DNA of 64,000 nucleotides, taken from Bacteroidales bacterium. Its GTDB lineage: Bacteria; Bacteroidota; Bacteroidia; Bacteroidales; VadinHA17. Within the stretch, counting starts at the first letter, position 1; each line of letters starts with the position of its first letter. The stretch is taken from assembly GCA_017999895.1 (NCBI GenBank), contig JAGNKY010000013.1, forward strand, positions 1 to 64,000. Reading direction: 5' to 3'. The translations under genes were made by a program, and so were the position numbers. A model generated the notes under the pieces. That model worked only from the letters and a program-made list of their open reading frames with translations, was not told where the DNA came from and searched no databases. Shown piece after piece: positions 9,601 through 17,182 of this stretch.

Positions 9601-10133
9601 TATCCTTCATATAGGCTTCCTTTCTCGTAAAGCTGTTTTAAAAGCCACCATAGAGTTTCGATATATCTGTTGTCGTATGTAATATATGGATCGTCCATAT
9701 CAATCCAGTATCCTATCTTGCGGGTGAGCTCTTCCCATAGACCCGTATATTTCATTACATCTTTCTTGCAGGCATTGTTATAATCGGCTATAGAGATGTT
9801 AACCCCTATATCCTCCTTTGTGATGCCAAGGGCTTTCTCAACCCCCAATTCTACCGGCAGTCCATGAGTATCCCATCCGGCTTTTCGTTTCACCTCATAA
9901 CCACATTGAGTTTTATAACGACAAACCACATCTTTAATGGTTCTCGACATTACATGATGTATCCCGGGCATGCCGTTGGCAGACGGAGGCCCCTCATAAA
10001 ATATAAATTTTCCTTTACCGTTTCTCTGCCTTATACTTCTTTTGAAAGTGTTATTTTTATCCCAAATCGTAAGGATTTCCCTGTTCACCTGGGCTAAGTC
10101 AAGTCCCTTATATTCAGGAAATTTTTTATTCAT
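6693..10133 (-). CDS. ileS: Isoleucyl-tRNA synthetase
   Basis: 1146 aa from the ATG at 10133 (a TTG codon sits just upstream). It charges tRNA-Ile with isoleucine. The class I HIGH-type motif is seen as GPPSANGMPGIHHVM at about residues 48-62 and the KMSKR motif near residue 690. The editing domain lies between (AWTTTPWTLPSNTALAVG), and the anticodon-binding region follows (DRWIISLLN...RFWGG). Length and C-terminal extension fit the long, eukaryal-like IleRS form found in Bacteroidota rather than the roughly 940-residue proteobacterial form. The long form is often associated with mupirocin tolerance; this is family knowledge, not shown here. Confidence 0.97.
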   Translation of the reverse strand: MNKKFPEYKGLDLAQVNREILTIWDKNNTFKRSIRQRNGKGKFIFYEGPPSANGMPGIHHVMSRTIKDVVCRYKTQCGYEVKRKAGWDTHGLPVELGVEKALGITKEDIGVNISIADYNNACKKDVMKYTGLWEELTRKIGYWIDMDDPYITYDNRYIETLWWLLKQLYEKGSLYEGYTIQPYSPAAGTGLSSHELNLPGCYKDVKDTTCTALFKIHRNEKSEFLYKGVDTPDIYIMAWTTTPWTLPSNTALAVGEQIIYVLVRTFNPYSGKPLTVILARDLLGSMFPGTEASEQLPEYKPGDKKVPYKILAEFPGSKLENITYEQLIDWVTPDEGAFRVVTGDFVTTEEGTGIVHIAPTFGADDYRLSKEKGIPPLMVKMKDGTMGPLVNRRGYLVPVADMDEAFVKERVNVQSYKGFEGRPVKNEYDPALNGSEETLDVDIVVMLKQQGKVFRIEKQVHSYPHCWRTDKPILYYPLDAWFIRTTAYREKMIELNNTINWKPPSTGSGRFGKWLENLVDWNLSRSRFWGTPLPIWMTKDRQEEKCIGSVAELKYEIEKSIKAGFMNKNPLGNFKENDFSKENYCTFDLHRPFVDEIILVSDSGKEMFREPDLIDVWFDSGSMPYAQVHYPFENKENFSEMFPADFIAEGVDQTRGWFFTLHAIATMISESVAFKNIISNGLVLDKNGNKMSKRLGNAVDPFQTIEKYGADPLRWYMLTNSQPWDNLKFDVAGIDEVIRKFFGTLYNTYAFFALYANIDGFDYSKADVPVSERQEIDRWIISLLNSLVKEVRNCYDDYDLTRAARAIQDFVTENLSNWYVRLNRKRFWGGEQNKDKLAAYQTLYTCLETVSKLAAPVAPFYMDRLFIDLNSVTGRHAEDSVHLTLFPDYDEKLIDKELEERMDIAQKISSMVLGIRRKVNIKVRQPLAKIMLPVTDEAFVERFESVRNLVLAEVNVKEVEYIDGTSGIVRKKIKPNFKVLGPRYGKLLKEITSALADMSQEDIISFEATGRKSLNINGTPVELTLDDVEIISEDIPGWQVATDGKLTVALDITVTDELKYEGIAREFVNRIQNLRKESGFDVTDKIKVFIEDNDFVREAVKRHSSYIGSQTLAKDISLVPSLQSSNVREIDIDDVTVKVEVAKSGE

Positions 10134-10165
10134 CAAATCAGAGAGTTAATATTTAAAAAATTGCA

Positions 10166-10195
10166 CAAAGATAGTAAAAAGGCTAAATGATGCAA
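10166..10195 (-). promoter_or_regulatory. ileS promoter (TTG-N19-TATCTTTG)
   Basis: On the minus strand, TTG (10195-10193) and TATCTTTG (10173-10166) are separated by 19 bases. The ATG lies 32 bases further on. Both elements match the Bacteroidota consensus. Confidence 0.6.
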
Positions 10196-10287
10196 TGATG
10201 AAAAAGCTTAAAAGAATAACATAACATTAAGTTAATCAGTTAAAGTCAAAAAGTTGAATCACTTCTAAAATTCATGTTGCATTATAT

Positions 10288-10295
10288 TACTTTTG
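10288..10295 (+). promoter_or_regulatory. Putative -7 element for the rhodanese gene
   Basis: TACTTTTG matches TAnnTTTG, 22 bases before the ATG at 10318. No -33 TTG was seen at a good distance. The leader contains CCGGGGG, which could act as a weak ribosome-binding site. Confidence 0.4.
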
Positions 10296-10317
10296 TACAA
10301 TAAGTTCCGGGGGAATT

Positions 10318-10713
10318 ATGAAACAAGGGTTTCTTATTTTGATTTTTTTTCTTACAATATTTTATAATATTGATGCTCAGTTGCCCGATTCAATAAAATA
10401 CCGGAGTGTTGATCCGGAAGATTTTCTCACACTCCTCAGATTAAGGGAAAATGTTTTAGTGATTGATGTTAGTCTGCCGCGGGAATTCAGAAGAGAAAGG
10501 ATTGAAGGAGCCATTAATATTCCGCTTGCTAAAATCGAGAAAAGATGCAGGAAATATTTATCAGATAGTCGAGTGATTCTTCTTTATTGTACCAACGGGT
10601 TCAGATCTGAACAGGCCGCTATAAAACTCTATGACATGGGTTTTAGAGAGATATATTGTCTCAGGGGAGGCCTTTGGGCATGGAAGAAAAGAGGAATAAC
10701 AACGGTGAAATAA
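10318..10713 (+). CDS. Exported single-domain rhodanese-like protein
   Basis: 131 aa with a clear signal peptide (hydrophobic residues 4-17, likely cut after NIDAQ). One rhodanese domain fills the rest: VLVIDVSLPREFRRERIEGAINIPL, then the active-site loop C91-TNGF-R96, then the C-terminal RGGLWAWKKRG. The Cys and Arg of the loop are present, so sulfur transfer in the periplasm is chemically possible. No periplasmic partner is encoded next to it. It is a single gene with its own putative promoter, facing ribE tail to tail with 7 bases between stops. The physiological substrate is unknown. Confidence 0.87.
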   Translation: MKQGFLILIFFLTIFYNIDAQLPDSIKYRSVDPEDFLTLLRLRENVLVIDVSLPREFRRERIEGAINIPLAKIEKRCRKYLSDSRVILLYCTNGFRSEQAAIKLYDMGFREIYCLRGGLWAWKKRGITTVK

Positions 10714-10720
10714 TCCATCA

Positions 10721-11323
10721 TCAATTTCCTTTAAGTTGCTGTTTTACAATTTTAGCAATATATTTTCCAAGGATATCGAATTCGATATTTACAATTGTAC
10801 CGGGTTTTATCTGATGGAAGTTAGTCACTTCCCAGGTATAAGGGATTATAGCCGTCTGGAATGATTTCGGCTGTGAGTTGACTACGGTCAGACTAACACC
10901 ATTAACAGCCACAGACCCTTTTTCAACTGTAATGTAATCATCTTTTAGCGGTTCATATTCGAATGTGTAATACCAGCTTCCCTCCGATTCTTTTACCTCA
11001 GTGCAAACTGCAGTCTGGTCAATATGCCCTTGCACTATATGACCGTCGAACCTGCCATCTGCTTTTACACTACGTTCGAGGTTTACTTTATCTCCCGGTT
11101 TCAGAAGACCGAGATTTGTTTTTTCGAGCGTTTCTTTTATTGCCGTGACGGTGTAGGTTTCCTTATCCTTCCTTACAACAGTAAGACATACGCCATTATG
11201 TGAAATGCTCTGGTCAATCTTAAGCTCGTCAACGAATGAACACTTCATCGTTATATGAAGGTTATCCTTTTCCCTTTCCAGTTTCACAACCGGTGCAGCC
11301 TCTTCAATTATTCCTGAAAACAT
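10721..11323 (-). CDS. ribE: Riboflavin synthase alpha chain
   Basis: 200 aa. It dismutates two molecules of 6,7-dimethyl-8-ribityllumazine to riboflavin. The two tandem lumazine-binding repeats are visible. The first starts MFSGIIEEAAPVVKL and contains SISHNGVCLTV; the second contains GHIVQGHIDQ and SVAVNGVSLTVV. Length matches the family (about 195-215). Other rib genes are not in the window. The flavoprotein-type genes that follow on the same strand to the right (YhbP-like and ubiX) may make this a loose flavin neighbourhood, though a 95-base gap separates them. Confidence 0.95.
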   Translation of the reverse strand: MFSGIIEEAAPVVKLEREKDNLHITMKCSFVDELKIDQSISHNGVCLTVVRKDKETYTVTAIKETLEKTNLGLLKPGDKVNLERSVKADGRFDGHIVQGHIDQTAVCTEVKESEGSWYYTFEYEPLKDDYITVEKGSVAVNGVSLTVVNSQPKSFQTAIIPYTWEVTNFHQIKPGTIVNIEFDILGKYIAKIVKQQLKGN

Positions 11324-11352
11324 ATCATTTTATTTTAATTCTTATGCAAATG

Positions 11353-11360
11353 CAAACTTA
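11353..11360 (-). promoter_or_regulatory. Putative -7 element for ribE
   Basis: Minus-strand TAAGTTTG matches TAnnTTTG, 29 bases upstream of the ribE start. The -33 element is not recognisable. Confidence 0.35.
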
Positions 11361-11417
11361 ATGAAAAAATTCTCCTTATCCTCTATTTAAGTGATTATAG
11401 GTATAAAAACCTTATCG

Positions 11418-11852
11418 TTAATCAGGCTTACCATTTACGTTCCAGACAATCTTTTTTCCGAATCCCAGCCTGTTATCTGTCATCTTAATATATGTCAAAT
11501 CCACTGCCCAAAGGCAGGTATCCATCAACACGGCTGCAGGAAAACGATGTAAATAAGCACCTCGAGCCTTTTCGAGCCTTTCACCTTTCAGTTCCGATAC
11601 AATTCCCTGAAACTGGATTCCTCTTACTTTTCCGATCACCCATGTCTCGAGCACTACTGTACCGGCAACAAGAGGATTTTTTCTAAACTCCTGTCCATGA
11701 CGGGTATCAGAGTCGGTTGTGAAAACCAGCGCATTTTCATCTTCAAGATATACATAGAAGCAATTTGCACACCACGGTTCTGAGAGAACCGCAGTGGCAA
11801 TAGTCAGAACATGATGTTTTCCAAAGAAACGGATTATCCTTTTGTCAATCAT
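11418..11852 (-). CDS. YhbP/UPF0306-like FMN-binding split-barrel protein
   Basis: 144 aa from the ATG at 11852. This start gives MIDKRIIRFFGKHHVLTIA, which lines up with the start of E. coli YhbP, and overlaps the ubiX stop by 8 bases; an ATG at 11879 would be a longer alternative. Family marks are WCANCFYVYL, the TRHGQEF block, RGIQFQG and the C-terminal DNRLGFGKKIVW. The fold is the pyridoxamine-phosphate-oxidase-like split barrel; FMN binding is expected, but no reaction is established for YhbP. The overlap with ubiX implies translational coupling and a shared role around flavin or prenyl-flavin chemistry, which is inference. Confidence 0.83.
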   Translation of the reverse strand: MIDKRIIRFFGKHHVLTIATAVLSEPWCANCFYVYLEDENALVFTTDSDTRHGQEFRKNPLVAGTVVLETWVIGKVRGIQFQGIVSELKGERLEKARGAYLHRFPAAVLMDTCLWAVDLTYIKMTDNRLGFGKKIVWNVNGKPD

Positions 11853-12420
11853 TTCCCATCCATGTGAATCCTGGAACATCGAACTCTGCCAGTTTAATTA
11901 TTCTGGACACCACATTATCAATCAGGTCATCAATGCTCTGAGGCTTGCTGTAAAATGATGGAGAAGCAGGAAATATTATAGCTCCCGCCATGGCAAGAGT
12001 CTCCATGTTACGGATATGAATCAGGTTATAAGGAGCTTCTCTCGGAACAAGAATTAGTTTTCTCCTTTCTTTCAGAATCACGTCTGCGGATCTTATAATA
12101 AGGTTATCCGAAGTTCCGTTTGCTATTCTGCCAATAGTTCCCATGGAGGCAGGACAAATTATCATAGTGTCGTATAAAGACGAACCTGAGGCGAATGGGG
12201 CTTGAAAAGAACTGTTTTCATACTCCTTCGCAGGAATATTGAAAGCAGGTTTCATGCCAATTTCATATTGCCAGATTTCCTTAGCAGTATCAGATAATAT
12301 TACAGCTATCTCATCCGGAGGGGATTCTACCGCCATAATTTTTTCAAGAAGTCGCAATGCATATATCGAACCGCTTGCACCGGTTATGGCGAGGATGATT
12401 TTTCTGGTCGACTTTGTCAT
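11845..12420 (-). CDS. ubiX: UbiX family flavin prenyltransferase
   Basis: 191 aa. UbiX joins dimethylallyl phosphate to FMN to make prenylated FMN, the cofactor of UbiD-type decarboxylases. The N-terminal FMN-binding block IILAITGASGSIYALRLLE and the middle CPASMGTIGRIANGTSDNLIIRSADVILKERRKLILVPREAPY are textbook UbiX/Pad1. Length is normal (about 190). No ubiD homologue is in the window, so its client enzyme lies elsewhere. It is coupled to the overlapping YhbP-like gene. Confidence 0.94.
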   Translation of the reverse strand: MTKSTRKIILAITGASGSIYALRLLEKIMAVESPPDEIAVILSDTAKEIWQYEIGMKPAFNIPAKEYENSSFQAPFASGSSLYDTMIICPASMGTIGRIANGTSDNLIIRSADVILKERRKLILVPREAPYNLIHIRNMETLAMAGAIIFPASPSFYSKPQSIDDLIDNVVSRIIKLAEFDVPGFTWMGND

Positions 12421-12483
12421 TAAATGATATTTTAAAAAATTAAATATATTAAAATATGCAATATCTCTCCTTCTCTCACTCTC

Positions 12484-13188
12484 CTATTCCCCCATTCTCC
12501 CAATAAGTCTTTCCTTCAGCATTACCACTCCTGTCGAGGCTTTTTCCTTTATCACTTCTACTTTCCTTCCGGGTGGCAAGAAAACATCATGAGGGTCAAT
12601 CAGGAATATTTTTGCATCAGAAGGCACATAATCAATAAGTCCGGCAGCAGGGTAAACATTAAGAGAGGTGCCGATAATTACAAAGATATCGGCTTTTGAA
12701 GCAATTTCTACGGCTTTACTCATCATAGGAACCTCCTCGCCAAACCATACAACATGAGGACGGAGCTGGCTACCCTTTTCACATTTATCGCCAGGATTAA
12801 TTTCGTTATATCCGATATCATAAATCAGAGACGGATCAACCGAGCTTCTGGCCTTGGTTAATTCGCCATGTAAATGAATCACATTTGAACTTCCAGCTCT
12901 TTCATGCAGGTTGTCAATATTCTGGGTAATTATATAGACATCGAAGAACTTTTCAAGCTCTGCAAGTCCACGGTGACCGGCATTAGGCTGTGTAGTCGCA
13001 AGCTGCCGCCGACGTTCGTTATAAAATTGAAGCATCAGATCCCTGTTTTTATGCCATCCTTCTATAGATGCTACTTCCATCACATCATATTCTTCCCATA
13101 ACCCGCCGGCATCTCGAAAAGTTTTGATGCCGCTTTCTGCACTCATACCTGCGCCTGTAAGAACCACAAGTTTATCTTTTGATTCCAT
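12484..13188 (-). CDS. cobB: NAD-dependent protein deacylase (sirtuin, CobB/SIRT5-like)
   Basis: 234 aa. Sirtuin motifs in order: LTGAGMSAESGIKTFRDAGGLW, ITQNIDNLHERAGSSNVIHLHGE (catalytic His), LRPHVVWFGEEVP, IIGTSLNVYPAAGL. FYNERRRQL gives the Tyr-x-x-Arg signature of class III enzymes that remove succinyl or malonyl groups. The zinc module between HLHGE and LRPHVVWFGE has one cysteine (GDKCEKG) instead of four, so the structural zinc site appears lost. I have seen similar loss in other Bacteroidota sirtuins. The gene is monocistronic by spacing, and the substrates are unknown. Confidence 0.9.
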   Translation of the reverse strand: MESKDKLVVLTGAGMSAESGIKTFRDAGGLWEEYDVMEVASIEGWHKNRDLMLQFYNERRRQLATTQPNAGHRGLAELEKFFDVYIITQNIDNLHERAGSSNVIHLHGELTKARSSVDPSLIYDIGYNEINPGDKCEKGSQLRPHVVWFGEEVPMMSKAVEIASKADIFVIIGTSLNVYPAAGLIDYVPSDAKIFLIDPHDVFLPPGRKVEVIKEKASTGVVMLKERLIGRMGE

Positions 13189-13314
13189 TTCAATTAAAAT
13201 TTTTGGTTTTTAAAAACCTGAGCAGAGAGACAAACTCAAAGATCACCTCTATAGCTCTCTATGACAACCCTCCGGTATTTAGTTTTATCAACTTTCAAAA
13301 TTAAAATTTATTTA

Positions 13315-13349
13315 TTGGTTCTAAAATATTATCATTTCATGTACATTTG
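13315..13349 (+). promoter_or_regulatory. dnaG promoter, nearly leaderless
   Basis: TTG (13315-13317), a 24-base spacer, then TACATTTG (13342-13349). The ATG begins only 4 bases after the -7 element, about where transcription should start. Confidence 0.5.
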
Positions 13350-13353
13350 AATT

Positions 13354-15306
13354 ATGATTGACCATCTCACAATACAAAAAATCCTTGATTCGGCACAGAT
13401 AGTCGAGGTTATTCAGGAATTTGTTTCACTGAAGCGCCGTGGAGTCAATTTTATAGGTTTATGTCCTTTCCATAACGAAAAAACTCCTTCATTTACCGTT
13501 TCACCCTCGAAAGGTATTTTCAAGTGCTTCGGTTGCGGTAAAGGCGGGAATGTTGTCAACTTCATAATGGAACATGAGCATCTCAGTTACCCTGAAGCGC
13601 TTAAATATCTGGCAAAGAAATATGATATCGAGATTGAAGAGAGCCAGTCTTCTGAAGAAGATATCGAAAAAAAGAATGAACGCGACAGCATGCTGGTTCT
13701 TACAACTTACGCCGGCCGTCAGTTCCATGAAAATCTCTTCAATTCTGATGAAGGTATTACGGTTGGTCTGTCTTATTTCAAAGAGCGCGGATTCAGGCAG
13801 GCCACTCTAAAGAAATTTGAAATTGGATACAGCTTTGCACAACATGATGCGTTCTCAAAAAAAGCTATTTCCGACGGATATGATGAAGAATATCTGATAA
13901 AGACAGGACTATCGGTCAGACGTGATGAAAAGCTTTTTGACAGATTCAATGGAAGGGTTATTTTCCCAATACATTCATTGGCCGGACAGATACTGGGTTT
14001 CGGTGGAAGGATACTTAAAACGGATCCTAAAGCAGCAAAGTATATCAATTCGCCAGAATCGGATATATATCATAAAAGCAGAATCGTTTATGGAATTTTT
14101 CAGGCCCGTAAGGCTATAACAAAAGAAGATAAATGTTACCTCGTTGAAGGTTACACCGACGTTTTATCGCTTCATGAAGCAGGTATTGAAAATGTGGTGG
14201 CTTCAAGCGGTACCTCTCTCACACAGGAACAGGTAAGGCTAATAAAACGGTTTACCAGAAACATAACAATAATTTACGACGGTGACGAAGCAGGTATAAA
14301 AGCCTCTTTACGAGGTATCGACATTGTGCTCGAGGAAGGTATGAACGTAAAAATTGTTCTCCTGCCTGAAGGAGAAGATCCGGACTCGTATTCAAAAAAG
14401 ATAAGCAACGAAGAGTTCCTCCAATTCATCAGGGATCATGAAACAGATTTCATTCGGTTCAAGACAAAGCTCCTGCTTGCCGATGCAAAAAATGATCCGG
14501 TTAAAAGGGCCGGGCTTCTACATGATATAGTAAGCTCGATTGCAGTTATACCTGAAATAATTATTCGTACCGTTTATATAAAAGAATGTAGCACACTGAT
14601 GGAAATTCCGGAAACAGTAATTTATAATGAAGTAAATAAATTACGTCGTCAGAAATCATTTCAGGAGCGTAACAGATATCCTGCACCTGAAGATATTCCG
14701 ATACCTGTTGCTTTTCCTGCCAGACAATCGCAGCAGTTCCAGACTGCCGATTCATTCCCCTCCGAAAGAGAGATTGCACGACTCCTGCTTAAATATGGAA
14801 GTGAAGTTTACAAAAGAATAATTAATAAAAACGACGGCACTGAAACAATCATCACCGTAGCTGATTATATAGTAAAAGAAATTATGATCGATAATCTCGA
14901 ATTCGAAAATCCTGTTTTTGCCGGCATATTCAGTGATTATAAATTTCATGTTGACCAGGGACTTTTCCCTGGCGATCAGCATTTCGTAAAGCATCCTGAT
15001 CCTGGAATATCAATGGCCTCGGCCGACCTTCTGGCCGATACTTATGAAATAAGCCAGATATGGAAACAAAAACAGGCTTACGTCGAAACCGAGACCGATA
15101 AACTTAAAGAAATTGTTGAAGACGCTGTTCTGAAATTCAAAGCCGATAAAATCAAATCGGTGTGTAGAGCAATCCTTAAACAGATTGATCAGGCCTCAAA
15201 AGATGGGGATATGGAGAAAGTGATGATTTTGCAGAAAAAATATGACATACTCAGTAAAACTCTTTCACTTATAAGTAAAAAAATGGGTAATAGAATTATA
15301 TTATAA
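13354..15306 (+). CDS. dnaG: DNA primase
   Basis: 650 aa. It synthesises RNA primers for replication. The N-terminal CHC2 zinc ribbon has C37, H40, C58 and C61 (LCPFH and FKCFGCGKGGN). The TOPRIM catalytic core starts near residue 261 with YLVEGYTDVLSLHEAG, and the metal-binding IIYDGDEAG follows. The C-terminal helicase-interaction region (from about residue 480) is divergent and charged, as usual. Neighbours are not the macromolecular-synthesis operon (no rpsU or rpoD). The promoter predicts an mRNA with little or no 5' leader. Confidence 0.97.
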   Translation: MIDHLTIQKILDSAQIVEVIQEFVSLKRRGVNFIGLCPFHNEKTPSFTVSPSKGIFKCFGCGKGGNVVNFIMEHEHLSYPEALKYLAKKYDIEIEESQSSEEDIEKKNERDSMLVLTTYAGRQFHENLFNSDEGITVGLSYFKERGFRQATLKKFEIGYSFAQHDAFSKKAISDGYDEEYLIKTGLSVRRDEKLFDRFNGRVIFPIHSLAGQILGFGGRILKTDPKAAKYINSPESDIYHKSRIVYGIFQARKAITKEDKCYLVEGYTDVLSLHEAGIENVVASSGTSLTQEQVRLIKRFTRNITIIYDGDEAGIKASLRGIDIVLEEGMNVKIVLLPEGEDPDSYSKKISNEEFLQFIRDHETDFIRFKTKLLLADAKNDPVKRAGLLHDIVSSIAVIPEIIIRTVYIKECSTLMEIPETVIYNEVNKLRRQKSFQERNRYPAPEDIPIPVAFPARQSQQFQTADSFPSEREIARLLLKYGSEVYKRIINKNDGTETIITVADYIVKEIMIDNLEFENPVFAGIFSDYKFHVDQGLFPGDQHFVKHPDPGISMASADLLADTYEISQIWKQKQAYVETETDKLKEIVEDAVLKFKADKIKSVCRAILKQIDQASKDGDMEKVMILQKKYDILSKTLSLISKKMGNRIIL

Positions 15307-15346
15307 TAATTTACTGAAAGTTATCTTCTTCTTAAATCAGGATTAA

Positions 15347-16255
15347 ATGAAAATAATGCTAAAATCTAAAACAAATCTTCTGCTATTTATGATTTTATTG
15401 TCGGGATGCGTTCATGAAAAGCCAACAAGCAAACAACCTGCAGATACGTTTACAACATACCACGCTGATTCTCTTTACAGTGAATCATCAATTACACGGA
15501 AAGAGATCTTTTATGGCCTTGTCACTCCAACGGAAGTATCGGCCATATTCAACAGGCTTGGCATTCCATATCATAAAGAAATAATCAATCCGGTTTCAAA
15601 CCACGAACTTTACACAAGCCATTCGAAATGCGCTATGAACCTCGGCGTTTATGGAGTTGATTTCGGATATTTAAAAATGTTCGGCATCGGCCAGGATATG
15701 ATTGAATATATACTTGTAATCAAAGATTTGAGCAACAAACTGGGGATTCCAGAAAATTTGCTGATCGGACCTGTAAAGAAGATAGAAACTAATCTGGATA
15801 ATCCCGACAGTGTTATGGTTCTTTTGAACAAATCATATACAGACATAGAAAACTATCTACGGCGTGAAGGACGAGAAAGTACTGCAGGCCTTATGCTGAT
15901 GGGGGGATGGATTGAAGCTCTTTACATTACAACACAGCTTTTATTCAATCCTGAAAATCCCGACAAAGAAGTGGTCGAAAAAATTGCTAATCAAAAATAT
16001 ACTCTTAATACCCTTATAAGTTTTATGCGTAACTTCTACGATGACCCCGTAGTGGTTTATTATACTAAAAAACTTATTTACCTCAGAAGAATGTATGACA
16101 CCTTCGACATTTATTACAAAAAAGGCGACCTGGAAATTGACACCAGCCGAAAAATTCTACTGACTTCAGGAAGCCGGATTACAATTTCTCTCGAAACGCT
16201 AGAAAAAATAAGAGATTATACTGCAAAACTGCGTACTGAAATAGTAACTCCTTAG
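15347..16255 (+). CDS. Conserved Bacteroidota-type lipoprotein of unknown function
   Basis: 302 aa. The N-terminus has a lipobox (ILLSGC, Cys near residue 21), so the mature protein should be lipid-anchored. The body is largely helical, with FYGLVTPTEVSAIFNRLGIPYHKEIINP, a TSHSKCAMNLGVYGVDFGY block and a MLMGGWIEALYITTQ segment. I do not assign a domain or a function. The following lipid kinase starts 15 bases after its stop, so the two are probably one transcript and may both act in envelope lipid homeostasis; that link is inference. Confidence 0.75.
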   Translation: MKIMLKSKTNLLLFMILLSGCVHEKPTSKQPADTFTTYHADSLYSESSITRKEIFYGLVTPTEVSAIFNRLGIPYHKEIINPVSNHELYTSHSKCAMNLGVYGVDFGYLKMFGIGQDMIEYILVIKDLSNKLGIPENLLIGPVKKIETNLDNPDSVMVLLNKSYTDIENYLRREGRESTAGLMLMGGWIEALYITTQLLFNPENPDKEVVEKIANQKYTLNTLISFMRNFYDDPVVVYYTKKLIYLRRMYDTFDIYYKKGDLEIDTSRKILLTSGSRITISLETLEKIRDYTAKLRTEIVTP

Positions 16256-16270
16256 AATATACATACATAA

Positions 16271-17182
16271 ATGCCAGTAAAATCTTTAAGTAATAACAAA
16301 ATACTTGTAATAATCAATCCAAAGGCCGGTCGGAAAAGAATTATTAATGTTGCCAGAAAAATTGATCGTTACAAAAACGTTATGGATTATGCAGTTTTCA
16401 AAGATTTAACTGATTTCAGAAACTTTATCAGGGAAAATATTGAAAAATATGAAATTTTTGTTGCAGCTGGCGGCGACGGTACTGTAAACACCGTTGCTTC
16501 CGAAATTGCAGGCTCAGGAAAAATTCTCGCAGTGCTTCCGGTTGGCTCCGGAAACGGATTCGCAAGAGAAATGGGCTTTAGAAAAAATATAAAAATATTA
16601 CTGCGCGATATCAGTAAACATAATTCATTCAAAACCGATATTATCTTTCTTAATAACAGACCTTGTATTAATGTAGCAGGACTTGGTATCGACAGCTTTG
16701 TTGCTCATGTTTTCCACGACTCTGAAAAACGAGGATTCTGGAGTTATATCCTCGCTTGCTTTAAAGTTGTCGTTTCACTTAAGCCTATACGAATTACAAT
16801 AAATATTGAAAATAATATTATTGAAGAAAATGTTTTTATGCTCTCGGTAACTAATACAAGGCAGTTTGGAAACCATGCCATTATTGTTCCCCGCGCCGTT
16901 CCAGATGACGGTAAATTTAATATTGTCATCGTAAGGCCTTTCCCTAAAATTATGTTGCCTTTTTTCGCTATAAAATTATTGAGCGGCACTTTGAAGGAAT
17001 CTAAATATATCCGTTATTACGAAACCGATCAGCCTGTTACTATCCTCTCTTCAGAACCCAAATTTCATATAGATGGAGAAGCTGTGCTGATATACGATGA
17101 AATTAATGTTACAATAAAACCTAAAATGCTTGACGTTCTAGTTACAGCCAGGAATAAATGGGTAAAGAAAAATATATTATGA
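16271..17182 (+). CDS. Diacylglycerol/lipid kinase family protein (YegS/DagK-like)
   Basis: 303 aa. The catalytic domain of the diacylglycerol-kinase superfamily is clear: IINPKAGRKRI for the N-terminal phosphate loop, AAGGDGTVNTVASEIAG, then LPVGSGNGFAREMGF. The C-terminal beta-rich half has AGLGIDSFVAHVF and the late HIDGEAV motif. These enzymes phosphorylate diacylglycerol or related lipids (sphingoid bases in some Bacteroidota) at the inner membrane. The substrate cannot be read from sequence. It follows a lipoprotein gene by 15 bases, and its stop overlaps the converging gene by 6 bases. Confidence 0.92.
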   Translation: MPVKSLSNNKILVIINPKAGRKRIINVARKIDRYKNVMDYAVFKDLTDFRNFIRENIEKYEIFVAAGGDGTVNTVASEIAGSGKILAVLPVGSGNGFAREMGFRKNIKILLRDISKHNSFKTDIIFLNNRPCINVAGLGIDSFVAHVFHDSEKRGFWSYILACFKVVVSLKPIRITINIENNIIEENVFMLSVTNTRQFGNHAIIVPRAVPDDGKFNIVIVRPFPKIMLPFFAIKLLSGTLKESKYIRYYETDQPVTILSSEPKFHIDGEAVLIYDEINVTIKPKMLDVLVTARNKWVKKNIL

